A stretch of 64,000 bases of DNA from Pseudomonas putida NBRC 14164 (GTDB lineage Bacteria; Pseudomonadota; Gammaproteobacteria; Pseudomonadales; Pseudomonadaceae). The notes beneath the pieces are model-generated. The model was not told where the DNA came from, did not search any database, and saw only the letters and a program-made list of their open reading frames with translations. Of the stretch, positions 23,398-32,836 are shown piece after piece; the first letter of the stretch is position 1; every line of letters begins with the position of its first letter. A program made the position numbers and the translations under genes. Where the stretch lies: assembly GCF_000412675.1 (NCBI RefSeq), contig NC_021505.1:3156501-3220500 (forward strand), read 5' to 3'.

Positions 23398-25623
23398 TCA
23401 GAAATCCTTGCGCAGTTGTACGCCGAAGTAGCGTCCGTCATCCCGCGGTACTGAGCGGTAGATGTAGTCGCCGCCACTGGCCAGCATCTGCGCATACGAT
23501 TTGTCGCCCAGGTTCTTGCCCAGCAGGGCTACGCGCCAGCCATCGTTGTAGTCGGCCAGGGCAATGCTGGCGTTCCAGATGCCATAGGCGCCCTGCACGG
23601 TGTCCGGGTTCTGGTCGAGGCTGAACTGCACGGCGTCCTGCCAGCTGTAGTCGCTGCTCAGTTCCACATCCAGGCCGTTGTCCAGCGGGATCACGTAATC
23701 GGCGCGCAGGTAGGTCTTCCAGTCCGGCGTGAACGGCAGGCGGCCGCCATCGATGTTGCAGTTGGCCGCCGCACCGGCCGGGCAGTTGAAGTGATCGACA
23801 CGGGCCTTGGTGTAGGCCACGGCTGTCGACAGCTTCAGCCGCGAGGTGGCCTGGAAGCTGGCATCCAGCTCCACACCCTGGGTCTTGACCTTGCCGGCAT
23901 TCACCAGGCGGGTTACCACCTGGTTGGCCACGGTGTCGAAGAAGTTGGCCTGGTAGTTGTCGTAGTCGGTGTGGAACACAGCCAGGTTGGCGGTCAGGCG
24001 ATTGTCCAGCGCCGTGCTTTTCAAGCCGATTTCGTAGGCATCCGAGGTTTCGGGTTTGAGTGCCCCGGTGTCGCGCGGCTGCATGTTGAAGAACACGTTG
24101 TAGGCCGGCCCTTTATAGCCGCGCGAGTAAGTGACGTAGCCCGTCAGGTTGTCGTTGAAGTCGTATTGCAAGCCGGTGCGCCCGCTCCAGCCGTCCTCGT
24201 CCACCGAGCCGGAACTTGCAGTAGAGGGCTGGATACCAGTCACTGCGGTGGCGGAGGTAGAGACCCGGCGGTGGTCGTACTCAAGGTCGTCGTGGGTCCA
24301 GCGCAGGCCGAAAATGGCGCGCAAGTCATCGGTGAAGTTGAAGGTGTTCTCACCGAACAGCGCGACACTGTCGTTGGTGGTGGAATAGTCGGCGCGGCCA
24401 GTGTTGGCCACGCCGCCATTGACCGACAGGCGCTGGTAGGTCTCGCTGGACGTGCCATGCATGTAGAAGGCGCCCAGCACGTATTCGTTGAACTGCCCTT
24501 TGGGCGACGTCAGGCGAAACTCCTGGCTGTACTGGTCATAGTCCACCGTGCCCTTGTCATGGGACGCCGTCACCGGCAGCAAGGCGCGGCGGTCGCCGTC
24601 CTGGTACTGGGTATTGTCCCAACCCCGCCAGGCGCTGATCGACGTCAGGGTGTAGTCGCCCAGCTGCCAGTCCAGCTGGGCCGAGAGCCCTTGGTTCTGG
24701 TCTTCGACGTGGGTCTTGAAGTCGCTGTTGATGTCGCGGTTGTGGGCGCTTGGCGTCACCGGGCGCAACTGGCTGGCGAATGCGGCGCTGGCGCTGGTGA
24801 TCACGCCGCTGGGCAAGGTGTCCTCGCCCTTCATGTAGTCGGCAATCAGGGTGAGGCGCAAGTCTTGGTTGGGCTCGAACTCCAGCTTGCCGCGGGCGCC
24901 TTTGCGTTCGTAGCCATTGACGTCGTGGCCACTGGCAACGTTTTCGACATTGCCATCGTAATCGCCCCACAAGGTGCTCAAAGAGCCCTTGAGCTGCTCG
25001 CTCAGGCGCCCGCCAATACCAAAGCGCAGGCGGTTCTCGTCGCCACCGCCAAAGTGCGAATAGTCCACATAGCCTTGGGTCTGCTCGGGGATGGCCTTGC
25101 TGACCACGTTGAGTACACCCGCCGAGGCGTTCTTGCCAAACAGGGTGCCCTGCGGCCCGCGCAGTACCTCGATGCGTTCAAGGTCGAGCAGGTCGAGGGT
25201 CGACTGGCCCGGGCGGCCGAACACCACGCCGTCGACCACCGTCGCCACGGTTGGCTCGACGCCGGGCGAGGTCGAAATGGTGCCCACGCCGCGGATGAAC
25301 AACGAAGTGTCCTTGTTCGAGGCGCCGGCGCGGTAATTGAGGGTAGGCACTTGCTGGACGATGCTGGCAACGTTGTTGCGGTTGTCTCGCTCCAACTGTT
25401 CGCCATCGATCACCGACACTGCCACCGGCACTTCCTGCAGCGTGGCTTCTCGGCGCGTGGCGGTCACAGTGACGGCGCCCAATGCAGTGGCCTGCGGAGC
25501 CGCTGCTTCGGCCGGCTCGGCTGCCTGGGCACCTTGGCCAAAAGCGGCCAACAGGATGGCTGCGGCCAGCGGCCGACGTTGCGTAGCGGGGAATGGTGTA
25601 CGGCTTTTCTGCATGGTGCTCAC
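23398..25623 (-). CDS. TonB-dependent outer-membrane receptor
   Basis: The 741-residue protein has a signal peptide ending GQGAQA, then the plug domain with VTVTATRREATLQEVPVAVS and the box VEVLRGPQGTLFGKNASAGV-like stretch near residue 155. A 22-strand barrel follows, ending in the typical C-terminal aromatic RYFGVQLRKDF. It imports a scarce ligand using TonB energy. Its position upstream of a flavin monooxygenase and an SsuA-like protein suggests a sulfur compound such as a sulfate ester or sulfonate. A LacI-type regulator is divergent from it, and a perfect palindromic operator lies about 110 bases before its start. Confidence 0.9.
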   Translation of the reverse strand: MSTMQKSRTPFPATQRRPLAAAILLAAFGQGAQAAEPAEAAAPQATALGAVTVTATRREATLQEVPVAVSVIDGEQLERDNRNNVASIVQQVPTLNYRAGASNKDTSLFIRGVGTISTSPGVEPTVATVVDGVVFGRPGQSTLDLLDLERIEVLRGPQGTLFGKNASAGVLNVVSKAIPEQTQGYVDYSHFGGGDENRLRFGIGGRLSEQLKGSLSTLWGDYDGNVENVASGHDVNGYERKGARGKLEFEPNQDLRLTLIADYMKGEDTLPSGVITSASAAFASQLRPVTPSAHNRDINSDFKTHVEDQNQGLSAQLDWQLGDYTLTSISAWRGWDNTQYQDGDRRALLPVTASHDKGTVDYDQYSQEFRLTSPKGQFNEYVLGAFYMHGTSSETYQRLSVNGGVANTGRADYSTTNDSVALFGENTFNFTDDLRAIFGLRWTHDDLEYDHRRVSTSATAVTGIQPSTASSGSVDEDGWSGRTGLQYDFNDNLTGYVTYSRGYKGPAYNVFFNMQPRDTGALKPETSDAYEIGLKSTALDNRLTANLAVFHTDYDNYQANFFDTVANQVVTRLVNAGKVKTQGVELDASFQATSRLKLSTAVAYTKARVDHFNCPAGAAANCNIDGGRLPFTPDWKTYLRADYVIPLDNGLDVELSSDYSWQDAVQFSLDQNPDTVQGAYGIWNASIALADYNDGWRVALLGKNLGDKSYAQMLASGGDYIYRSVPRDDGRYFGVQLRKDF

Positions 25624-25730
25624 TGCCTCGGGAAACCAGACCAGGCCCCTTCAGGCGGGGCCGACACGAAGTTGCTGTGGTTGTCTGGTCTCGCTCGTGC
25701 GAGTGGCAGGCGCTTGCCAACAGCTGCGCT

Positions 25731-25744
25731 TGTTAGCGCTAACA
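25731..25744. promoter_or_regulatory. LacI-type operator, perfect palindrome
   Basis: TGTTAGCGCTAACA is a perfect 14-base palindrome with the central CG of LacI/GalR-family operators. It lies in the 251-base divergent region, 108 bases before the TonB receptor start and 131 bases before the LacI-family gene. It most likely serves the adjacent regulator. Confidence 0.75.
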
Positions 25745-25832
25745 TGAGCAAGTATCAGAGGCCTTCGCTTAGCACGTCAAATACTTAAAAGTCAGATTGA
25801 TATGCAATAAAGCTATTTGCCAACCGCCTTCC

Positions 25833-25846
25833 CGTTAGCGCTACCA
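25833..25846. promoter_or_regulatory. Second, weaker LacI-type operator
   Basis: CGTTAGCGCTACCA keeps the TTAGCGCTA core of the operator 102 bases upstream. It ends 29 bases before the LacI-family start, a position suited to autoregulation. Two operators about ten helical turns apart would also allow looping. Confidence 0.6.
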
Positions 25847-25874
25847 TCGCGCCATTTCCCCAGGAGGCAGCCCG

Positions 25875-26921
25875 GTGAGCCAGGCCAAGGATCCCCCCCG
25901 CAAGCGCCGCGGCGCAGGCCGTGTCACCCTTGCCGAGGTAGCACGAGCCGCTGAGGTTTCGGCCATCAGCGTGTCGCGCTACTTCAACCAGCCAGACCAG
26001 GTGTCGCCACCTTTGCGCGAGCGTATCGAAGCTGCCGTGCAGGCATTGGGCTATGTGCCTAACCTGGTCGCCGGGGGGCTGGCGTCGGCCCGTGGGCGCA
26101 TCGTCGGCATGGTGATCCCCAATATCTCCGGGCCGATCTTCGCCCAGACGATCCAGGCGTTCAGCGACACCCTCAGCCGCCATGGCTACCAGTTGTTGCT
26201 GGCGTCCAGTTACTTCAGCGAAGCGCAGGAAGAAAGCGCGGTGCGGGCGTTTCTCGGCTGGTCGCCGGCAGCGTTGGTGGTGACCAGCCATTTCCACAGC
26301 CCGGCCACAGAAAAGATGCTGGCCGACGCAGACGTGCCCGTCGTGGAAATATGGGACTACCGCCCTGAGCGGTCGCCCTTGCAAGTGGGCTTCCTTCATC
26401 ACCAGGTGGGCGTACAGGCCTGCCGCTATCTGCTGGACAAGGGCCACCGGCGCATCGCTTTCGTGCAGAACAGCGCGGCCGGCGACCTGAGTGCGCTGGA
26501 GCGGCGCGATGGCTATATCGAGGCGTTGCGGGTAGCCGGGCTTGAGCCTTGGGTATTCGTGCCCTCGGCCGACTGCGCGCCGTTCGAGGCGGGCAAGCAG
26601 GCCATGGAAGCGTTGATCCGCCGCACCCCACGGCCCGAGGCGATCATCTTCGCCAATGACAACCTGGCGGCCGGCGCTGTGCTGGCCGGGCAACGCGCCG
26701 GTTTGCGCCTGCCGGAAGACATGGCCATCGTCGGCTTTGGCGACTATCCCTTCGCCAACATGCTGCTGCCCAGCCTCACCACCCTGCGCCCGCCCTCGCG
26801 GGAAATAGGCGAAGTGGCGGCGTTGCGGGTGTTGCAGCACCTGGGTGTGGTGGCGTGTGAGGGTGAAGTGCAGCGGCTGAACCTGCTGGCGTGTGAGTTG
26901 ATTGCCCGCGAAAGCGCGTGA
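25875..26921 (+). CDS. LacI/GalR-family transcriptional regulator
   Basis: The protein starts at a GTG behind AGGAGGCAG and has 348 residues. The helix-turn-helix is at about residues 16-40 (VTLAEVARAAEVSAISVSRY), the hinge helix near 60-70 (VAGGLASARG), and a periplasmic-binding-protein-like effector domain follows to the end. It resembles the GntR branch of the family. It is divergent from the TonB receptor, with two related palindromes in between, so it probably represses the receptor and itself. The effector is unknown. Confidence 0.9.
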   Translation: MSQAKDPPRKRRGAGRVTLAEVARAAEVSAISVSRYFNQPDQVSPPLRERIEAAVQALGYVPNLVAGGLASARGRIVGMVIPNISGPIFAQTIQAFSDTLSRHGYQLLLASSYFSEAQEESAVRAFLGWSPAALVVTSHFHSPATEKMLADADVPVVEIWDYRPERSPLQVGFLHHQVGVQACRYLLDKGHRRIAFVQNSAAGDLSALERRDGYIEALRVAGLEPWVFVPSADCAPFEAGKQAMEALIRRTPRPEAIIFANDNLAAGAVLAGQRAGLRLPEDMAIVGFGDYPFANMLLPSLTTLRPPSREIGEVAALRVLQHLGVVACEGEVQRLNLLACELIARESA

Positions 26922-27005
26922 GGTGCACAGGTGCTGTGACAATCCGGCCATTGAGGATTATTCTCCTCCGGTATGTCCCACCGCCCCAATATGTGAGCGC
27001 CGAAT

Positions 27006-27896
27006 ATGAAAATCGATGACATGGACGCCTTCGTGGCGGTCATCCGTTGCCAGTCGACCAACCTTGCCGCCGAGGCCCTGCAACTGACCCAGCCGGCCAT
27101 CACCCGCCGCGTGCAGAACTTCGAGGAAGACCTGGGCGCCACCCTGCTCGACCGCAACACCAAGCCACTCAAGCCCACCCCCATGGGCCTGCGGGTTTAC
27201 GAGCAGTGCAAGGCGATCTTGCGTGAGATCGACTCGCTGCGCGAGCTGGTGGCCAACGACGGGGCCCCGTCCGGTACCCTGCGCCTGGGCGTGCCGCAAA
27301 CCCTTGGCGATGTGGTGCTGCTCGATGCGTTGGCACAGATTCGGGAAACCTACCCCGACCTGCGCACCCAGGTCACCAGTGGCTGGGGCAGCAGCCTGAT
27401 CGCACGCATGGAAAACGGCGAGCTGGATGCCGCTGCGGCACTGTTCCCGCCCGGCAAGATCTTCCCCGAGGGCATCGCCAGCCAGTCGATCGCCCGCATG
27501 CCGCTGCGGGTGGTAGCGGCCAAGGGCAGTACCGGCAAGCGCAGCCTCAAGCTCAAGGACTGCTACACCCGTGGCTGGGTGCTCAACCCTGATGGTTGCG
27601 GCTTTCGCGCGGGGTTGCAGCGCGCCCTCAGCGAACAGGGGCTGAGGCTGTCGATCAACCTGGAGACCTTTGGCACCGAGTTGCAACTGGGGCTGGTGGC
27701 CAATGGGCAGGGGCTTGGGCTGGTGCCCGAGCCCTTGTTGCATAACAGCCGCCACCGGGATGCGCTGGACGTGGTCAGTGTGACGGACTTCAAGCCGCAG
27801 GTGGATTTGTGGCTGTTCCACCCACGCTACCTGGGCAACCTGCAGGAGCCGGTCGAGCTGTTTGGCCGGGTGGCCGGGCAGCAACTGTGCGGGTGA
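27006..27896 (+). CDS. LysR-family transcriptional regulator
   Basis: The 296-residue protein has the N-terminal winged helix (MDAFVAVIRCQSTNLAAEAL, then QPAITRRVQNFEEDLGATLL) and a LysR effector domain from about residue 90. It lies between the LacI-type gene and the flavoenzyme/ABC operon, on the same strand as the latter and 263 bases before it. It could regulate that operon, as CysB- or SftR-like LysR proteins do for sulfur genes elsewhere, but no binding site was identified. That 263-base gap holds a degenerate REP-like stretch near 27965-28012 and an AT-rich promoter-like stretch at 28020-28100. Confidence 0.88.
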   Translation: MKIDDMDAFVAVIRCQSTNLAAEALQLTQPAITRRVQNFEEDLGATLLDRNTKPLKPTPMGLRVYEQCKAILREIDSLRELVANDGAPSGTLRLGVPQTLGDVVLLDALAQIRETYPDLRTQVTSGWGSSLIARMENGELDAAAALFPPGKIFPEGIASQSIARMPLRVVAAKGSTGKRSLKLKDCYTRGWVLNPDGCGFRAGLQRALSEQGLRLSINLETFGTELQLGLVANGQGLGLVPEPLLHNSRHRDALDVVSVTDFKPQVDLWLFHPRYLGNLQEPVELFGRVAGQQLCG

Positions 27897-28159
27897 GCTG
27901 AAAGCGCAATCCCTTGTGAGAACAACTGCCTTGTTCAAAATCCAAAAGTTCGCGCGATCACCGTGGGAGCGACCTTTCGTCGCGATTGGGCTGCGCAGCA
28001 GCCCTGGCATTCCACCGAAATAAAATAACCAACTCGCATAACTAAATATCAACGTAATTCTTACAGTTAATAATTAGCATAGAACTAAAAAGACTTTTAC
28101 AGCGATCATCCATACGAATACGGTCTTAGAAACCCACCGTGTTCCAGGGATGAATACCC

Positions 28160-29296
28160 ATGAGTCACCCCCCTTCCGCCAGCGCGCTCGCCGAACTCAC
28201 CCAGGCCCTGGCCGCCAACGCCGAACGCTACGACCGCAGCGGCCAGTTCCCCGCCGACAACTTCGACCTGTTGCACCGCCACGGCCTGCTGGGTTTCACC
28301 GTGCCCCGCGCATTGGCCGGCGGTGGCGCCGACCTGGCCAGTGCGCGCCAGGTCATTGCTGCGGTCGGCAAAGGTTGCCCGTCCACCGCGCTGATCCTCG
28401 TCATGCAGTACCTGCAGCACTTTCGCCTGCAGGACGAAGAGCGCTGGCCCGAGCACCTGCGCCTGCAAGTGGCCCGCGACGCGGTGGCCGACGGCGCACT
28501 GATCAACGCGTTTCGCGTCGAACCCGAACTGGGCACACCCGCCCGCGGCGGCCTGCCGGCCACCCTTGCCCGGCGTACCGCCGAAGGCTGGCGGTTGTCC
28601 GGGCGCAAGATCTACTCCACCGGCAGCCATGGCCTGACCTGGTACCTGGTATGGGCACGCAGCGACGACCAGGACCCACTGGTGGGCGGTTTCCTGGTGC
28701 ACAAGGACACCCCGGGCATCCGTATCATCGAAGACTGGGACCACCTGGGCATGCGCGCCACCTGCAGCCATGAAGTGCAGTTCGACGAGGTGCTGATCCC
28801 GCTCGATCATGCCGTCAGCGTCAGCCCGGCCAGCGCACCCCGCGCCGAGCTCGACAGCACGGGCCTTCTGTGGATGGCAGTGTTGCTGCCTGCGCTGTAC
28901 GACGGGGTGGCCCAGGCCGCACGCGACTGGCTGGTGCAGTTCCTGAACCAGCGCGCGCCGTCCAACCTCGGTGCACCGCTGGCCAGCCTGCCACGTTTCC
29001 AGGACGTGGTCGGGCGTATCGACACGTTGCTGTTCGCCAACCAGAGCCTGTTGAACGCGGCCGTGACCGGGCAGGTCGATCCGCGCCACGCCGGGCAGCT
29101 CAAGCACCTGGTCAGCCGCAACGCCATCCAGGCCGTGGAACTGGCCATCGAGGCTGCCGGCAACCCAGGCCTGTCGCGGCGCAACCCGCTGGAGCGGCAC
29201 TACCGTGATGTGCTGTGCAGCCGCATCCACACGCCTCAGGACGACGTGGTGCTCGGCCATGTCGGCCGTGCCGCCCTGGCGGAGGTGGCGGCATGA
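28160..29296 (+). CDS. Acyl-CoA-dehydrogenase-like flavoprotein (SfnB/DszC type)
   Basis: The 378-residue protein has the acyl-CoA dehydrogenase fold: N-terminal helices, middle beta domain (GWRLSGRKIYSTGSHGLTWY) and C-terminal helical domain. Relatives of this type in sulfur operons (SfnB, DszC) use reduced flavin to oxygenate sulfur compounds rather than dehydrogenate acyl-CoA. The family-typical catalytic glutamate is not obvious, which fits a non-dehydrogenase role. The stop overlaps the next start as ATGA. It heads a run that continues to the ABC transporter ending at 36295. Confidence 0.82.
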   Translation: MSHPPSASALAELTQALAANAERYDRSGQFPADNFDLLHRHGLLGFTVPRALAGGGADLASARQVIAAVGKGCPSTALILVMQYLQHFRLQDEERWPEHLRLQVARDAVADGALINAFRVEPELGTPARGGLPATLARRTAEGWRLSGRKIYSTGSHGLTWYLVWARSDDQDPLVGGFLVHKDTPGIRIIEDWDHLGMRATCSHEVQFDEVLIPLDHAVSVSPASAPRAELDSTGLLWMAVLLPALYDGVAQAARDWLVQFLNQRAPSNLGAPLASLPRFQDVVGRIDTLLFANQSLLNAAVTGQVDPRHAGQLKHLVSRNAIQAVELAIEAAGNPGLSRRNPLERHYRDVLCSRIHTPQDDVVLGHVGRAALAEVAA

Positions 29297-30237
29297 GCCA
29301 CTCGATCATCGCCAGCCAGCTGGACGCACCGGCCAACCAATACCTGCGTGATCGATTGCCCGACCATGAGGTGATCGATATCGCCCCGGGCCAGTTGCAG
29401 CTGGACGTCTCCGCCGATGTGTTCATCGTGCGCCCCATCAATGTACGCGGTAACCGCGTGGACAACCCGCCAGCGGGCTGGCCGTGGGCGTTGCGCTGGG
29501 TGCAGGTAGTGTCCTCGGGCATCGACTTCTACCCCGACTGGGTGTTTCAGGGCCCGCCGGTCACCAGTGGCCGCGGCGCCAATGCCGAGCAGGTGGCCGA
29601 ATTCGCCCTGGCCCTGGTGTTTGCCGCAGCCAAACAGCTGCCGGGCCTGTGGGTCAAGGACGCCGACTGGCGCCTGACCCCGCTGGCCCCCGTGCGTGGC
29701 CGCACCTTGGGCATCTTCGGTTTCGGCAGCATCGGCCAGAGCCTGGCACGCAAGGCAAACGCCCTGGGCATGCCGGTACTGGCGCTGAACCGCCCAGGCC
29801 AACCCATTGCCGAGGTGCCGGGCGTGCAGCGCGTCGACAGCCTGCAGCAGCTGTTTGCCGGCAGCGATCACCTGGTCATCGCCGCCCCGCTCACCCCCGC
29901 CACCCGTGGCCTGATCGACCGCCAGGTGCTGGCCCAGGCCAAACCCGGGCTGCACCTGATAAACATCGCCCGTGGCGGGCTGCTCGACCAGGGCGCCCTG
30001 CTCGAAGCCCTGGACAACGGGCTGATCGGTCGCGCCAGCCTCGATGTCACCGACCCGGAGCCGCTACCAGCGGGCCACCCGCTCTACCAGCACCCTCGGG
30101 TGTTCCTGTCACCGCACACCTCGGCCATTTCCGAGGACGGCTACCCGGCCCTGCTCGACGCGTTTCTCGACAATTTCGCCCGTTACCGCGAACAAGCACC
30201 GCTGCACAACCTGGTCGACACCCAGCGCGGCTACTGA
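29293..30237 (+). CDS. D-isomer-specific 2-hydroxyacid dehydrogenase
   Basis: The 314-residue protein has the NAD-binding Rossmann motif GIFGFGSIGQSLARKANALG and the signature INIARGGLLDQGALLEAL. The catalytic residues are Arg in NIARGG, a following Asp/Glu in DVTDPEPLPAGHPL, and His in LSPHTSAIS. It would oxidise or reduce a small 2-hydroxy/2-oxo acid. The start overlaps the previous stop by four bases. With the class II aldolase behind it, it may process the carbon skeleton left after desulfuration; this is inference. Confidence 0.88.
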   Translation: MSHSIIASQLDAPANQYLRDRLPDHEVIDIAPGQLQLDVSADVFIVRPINVRGNRVDNPPAGWPWALRWVQVVSSGIDFYPDWVFQGPPVTSGRGANAEQVAEFALALVFAAAKQLPGLWVKDADWRLTPLAPVRGRTLGIFGFGSIGQSLARKANALGMPVLALNRPGQPIAEVPGVQRVDSLQQLFAGSDHLVIAAPLTPATRGLIDRQVLAQAKPGLHLINIARGGLLDQGALLEALDNGLIGRASLDVTDPEPLPAGHPLYQHPRVFLSPHTSAISEDGYPALLDAFLDNFARYREQAPLHNLVDTQRGY

Positions 30238-30260
30238 ACCCACACCTATTGGAGAACACC

Positions 30261-31055
30261 ATGACTGCACTGTCTGTCGTCATCGCCCAGGAAAACACCG
30301 TACGCCAGCGGGTCAGCGCCGAAGAATGGGAGGTGCGTGTCAAGCTGGCCGCCGCCTACCGCCTGGCCGCGCTGTTCCGCTGGACCGACCACATCTACAC
30401 GCACTTCTCGGCACGCGTGCCGGGGCCTGACGAGCACTTTCTGATCAATGCCTTTGGCTTGCTGTTCGACGAGATCACCGCGTCCAATCTGGTGAAGGTG
30501 GACGTGGATGGCACCATCATCGACGACCCGCTGGGCCTGGGCATCAACCAGGCAGGCTATGTGATTCACAGCGCGATCCACCGCGCCCGGCATGACCTCA
30601 AGGCCGTGCTGCACACCCACACCCGAGATGGCGCGGCGGTGTCGGCGCAGCGCGACGGCCTGCTGCCGATCTCGCAGCACGCCCTGGCGTACTACAGCCG
30701 GGTGGCGTACCACGACTACGAAGGCGTCGCCCTGGACCTGGACGAGCAGCAGCGGCTGGTGGCCAACCTGGGCGACAGCAACATCCTCATTCTGCGCAAC
30801 CATGGGCTGCTCGCCGGGGGGGTCAGCGTGGAGCATGCCTTCCGTGAATTGCACGGGCTGGAACGTGCCTGCAACATCCAGGTAGCGGCGCAGGCCGGGG
30901 GCAACGACCAGTTGCTGCATGCTGCGCCGGCGGCGATCGCCAAGGTGCATGAGCAGTCCAAGCGGTTTTCCGACGGGTTGGGTGAAGGGATCCAGCGGCA
31001 CTGGGATGCGCTGATCCGGCAGTTGGACCGGGAGGGGCTGGATTACCAGGACTGA
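30261..31055 (+). CDS. Class II aldolase/adducin-family protein
   Basis: The 264-residue protein has the zinc-site histidines in AVLHTHTRDG and a late histidine in LILRNHGLLAGG, and the substrate region WTDHIYTHFSARVPGPDEHF. The family cleaves or epimerises small phosphorylated sugars, and many members have unknown substrates. TTGGAGA precedes the ATG by five bases. It is 23 bases behind the dehydrogenase. A REP pair separates it from the ABC transporter genes, which may lower transcription of the latter or stabilise this part of the message. Confidence 0.88.
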   Translation: MTALSVVIAQENTVRQRVSAEEWEVRVKLAAAYRLAALFRWTDHIYTHFSARVPGPDEHFLINAFGLLFDEITASNLVKVDVDGTIIDDPLGLGINQAGYVIHSAIHRARHDLKAVLHTHTRDGAAVSAQRDGLLPISQHALAYYSRVAYHDYEGVALDLDEQQRLVANLGDSNILILRNHGLLAGGVSVEHAFRELHGLERACNIQVAAQAGGNDQLLHAAPAAIAKVHEQSKRFSDGLGEGIQRHWDALIRQLDREGLDYQD

Positions 31056-31077
31056 CAGGTTTGCTGTGGCCTGTACC

Positions 31078-31170
31078 GGCCCTATAGCCGGCCAGCCAGC
31101 TCCCACAGGAATTCCATCGGATTCAGGCCTGTGCTGGTCCTGTGGGAGCTGGCTGGCCGGCGATAGGGCC
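31078..31170. repeat. REP pair inside the flavoenzyme/ABC gene run
   Basis: The 33 bases at 31078-31110 (ggccctatagccggccagcc and onward) pair with 31138-31170 with only one or two differences. The pair sits in the 152-base gap between the aldolase and the binding-protein gene. Confidence 0.85.
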
Positions 31171-31207
31171 CGAACAAACACCTCATATCCCCTTGAAGGA
31201 ACGCCCA

Positions 31208-32836
31208 ATGCCTCCACTTCACATGGCCAGAAGCCTGCTGGCCTGCGCCACCCTGGCCTTCACGCTCGCCGCCTGCTCCCCCTCCGGCGAAGATGCCACC
31301 AGCAAAACCCTGAACATCGCCTTCTGGGGCGACAACACCACGCTGGTCAGCGTCGACCCGTTCCAGGTCTACTGGCTGGAGCACCGCGTACTACTGCGCA
31401 ACGTCGCCGAATCGCTCACCGACCAGGACCCGGCCACAGGCCGCATCATCCCTTGGCTGGCCAGCAGCTGGGAGGTCAGCGACGACGCGCTTCAGTACAC
31501 CTTCCACCTGCGCCAGGACGTCTCCTTCAGCAATGGCGAGCGCTTCGACGCCCAAGCCGTGAAAACCGCCTTCGACAGCAACAAGGCTTTCGCGGCGCAA
31601 CTGCCTGCCACGTTCGGCGCCACCTACCTGGCCGGTTTTGACCATGCCGAAGTGGTCGATCCGTTCACCGTCCGCCTGGTGCTTTCACGGCCCAACGCCG
31701 GCTTCCTGCAGGCCACGTCCACCACCAACCTGGCAATCCTCGCTCCGGCCTCCTACGCGCTCACTGCCCAGGAGCGTTCGCTGGGCAAGATCATCGGCAC
31801 CGGCCCGTTCATCCTCGAACACTACACCCCGGAAGTAGGTGCACGCCTGGTCAAGCGGGCGGATTATGCCTGGGCCTCCGCCAACGTCAAAAACCCCGGC
31901 GCCGCCCACCTGGACCGCGTGGACATCAGCTACATCCCCGAAGAAAGCGTGCGCAACGGCCTGTTCCTGCAAGGCAAGGCCGACATCCTCTGGCCACGCA
32001 ACCCGTTTTCCGAAGTTGACCTGAAGCTGTTCCAGGCAAAAGGCGCGACCATCCAGAGCCGATCGTTGCCAGGCCCGGCGCTCAACCTCTACCCCAACAC
32101 CCGCAACAACCGCCTGCTGGGCGATCGCCAGGTGCGCCTGGCCCTGCAGAAGGCCATCGACCGCACCAGCTACGCCCACACCGTATACAACGCCGAGTTC
32201 CCGGTGGTGACCGGGGTGTATGACGTGACCACGCCGTACTTCAAGCCCCAGGCCGACAAGCTGGCCTACGACCCGCAGGGCGCCGAGCGCCTGCTGGACG
32301 CCGCCGGCTGGAGCAAGGGTGACGACGGCTACCGGCACAAGGACGGTAAACGCCTGACCCTGCGTTACAACCTCACCCCCGCCGAAAGTGCCGGCGATGT
32401 GCTGGTGCAAGACCAACTGCGCAAGGTCGGCATCGACCTCAAGCTGAACGTGCTGACCCGTGCCGAATGGGTGGCCGGCAACGCCTCGGGCAACTACGAT
32501 CTCACCTCCACCTACATGACCCGCGCCGACCCGATCATCCTGCAGACCATCCTCGACCCGCGCGCCGCCAGCAGTGCCACCTTGGCCACAAACACTTACG
32601 AGCCACACACCCTGGCGCAGGCGCAAACCTTGTTCGACAGCGGCATTACCGCCACCCGCGACGATCAACGCGCCCAGGCCTATGGCCAGCTGCAAGACCT
32701 GCTGGTTGACGAAGCCTCGGCGTTCCCGCTGTACGAGCGCGTGTGGCAAGCCGCCACCGCACCACGGGTCAAGGACTTCCGCTGGACAGCCGAAGGCTTT
32801 GCCTTCCTCAGCGACATCCAGGTCGCGCAGCCATGA
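31208..32836 (+). CDS. ABC transporter substrate-binding lipoprotein (family 5, Dpp/Nik-like)
   Basis: The 542-residue protein has a lipoprotein signal ending FTLAAC, so it should be anchored to the membrane. The SBP_bac_5 body shows LTDQDPATGRIIPWLASSWE and the motif LRQDVSFSNGERFDAQAVK. The family binds peptides, nickel chelates, glutathione or similar solutes. It is the first of four overlapping or tightly packed transporter genes. In this sulfur-rich neighbourhood the ligand may be a sulfur-containing compound such as a glutathione-type peptide, but nothing in the sequence decides this. Confidence 0.88.
   Translation: MPPLHMARSLLACATLAFTLAACSPSGEDATSKTLNIAFWGDNTTLVSVDPFQVYWLEHRVLLRNVAESLTDQDPATGRIIPWLASSWEVSDDALQYTFHLRQDVSFSNGERFDAQAVKTAFDSNKAFAAQLPATFGATYLAGFDHAEVVDPFTVRLVLSRPNAGFLQATSTTNLAILAPASYALTAQERSLGKIIGTGPFILEHYTPEVGARLVKRADYAWASANVKNPGAAHLDRVDISYIPEESVRNGLFLQGKADILWPRNPFSEVDLKLFQAKGATIQSRSLPGPALNLYPNTRNNRLLGDRQVRLALQKAIDRTSYAHTVYNAEFPVVTGVYDVTTPYFKPQADKLAYDPQGAERLLDAAGWSKGDDGYRHKDGKRLTLRYNLTPAESAGDVLVQDQLRKVGIDLKLNVLTRAEWVAGNASGNYDLTSTYMTRADPIILQTILDPRAASSATLATNTYEPHTLAQAQTLFDSGITATRDDQRAQAYGQLQDLLVDEASAFPLYERVWQAATAPRVKDFRWTAEGFAFLSDIQVAQP

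Noticed and set aside
23791..25788. A plus-strand frame of 665 residues opposite the TonB receptor
   Set aside because: The receptor on the minus strand has a signal peptide, plug and barrel motifs; this frame lacks any motif and runs through the divergent promoter region.
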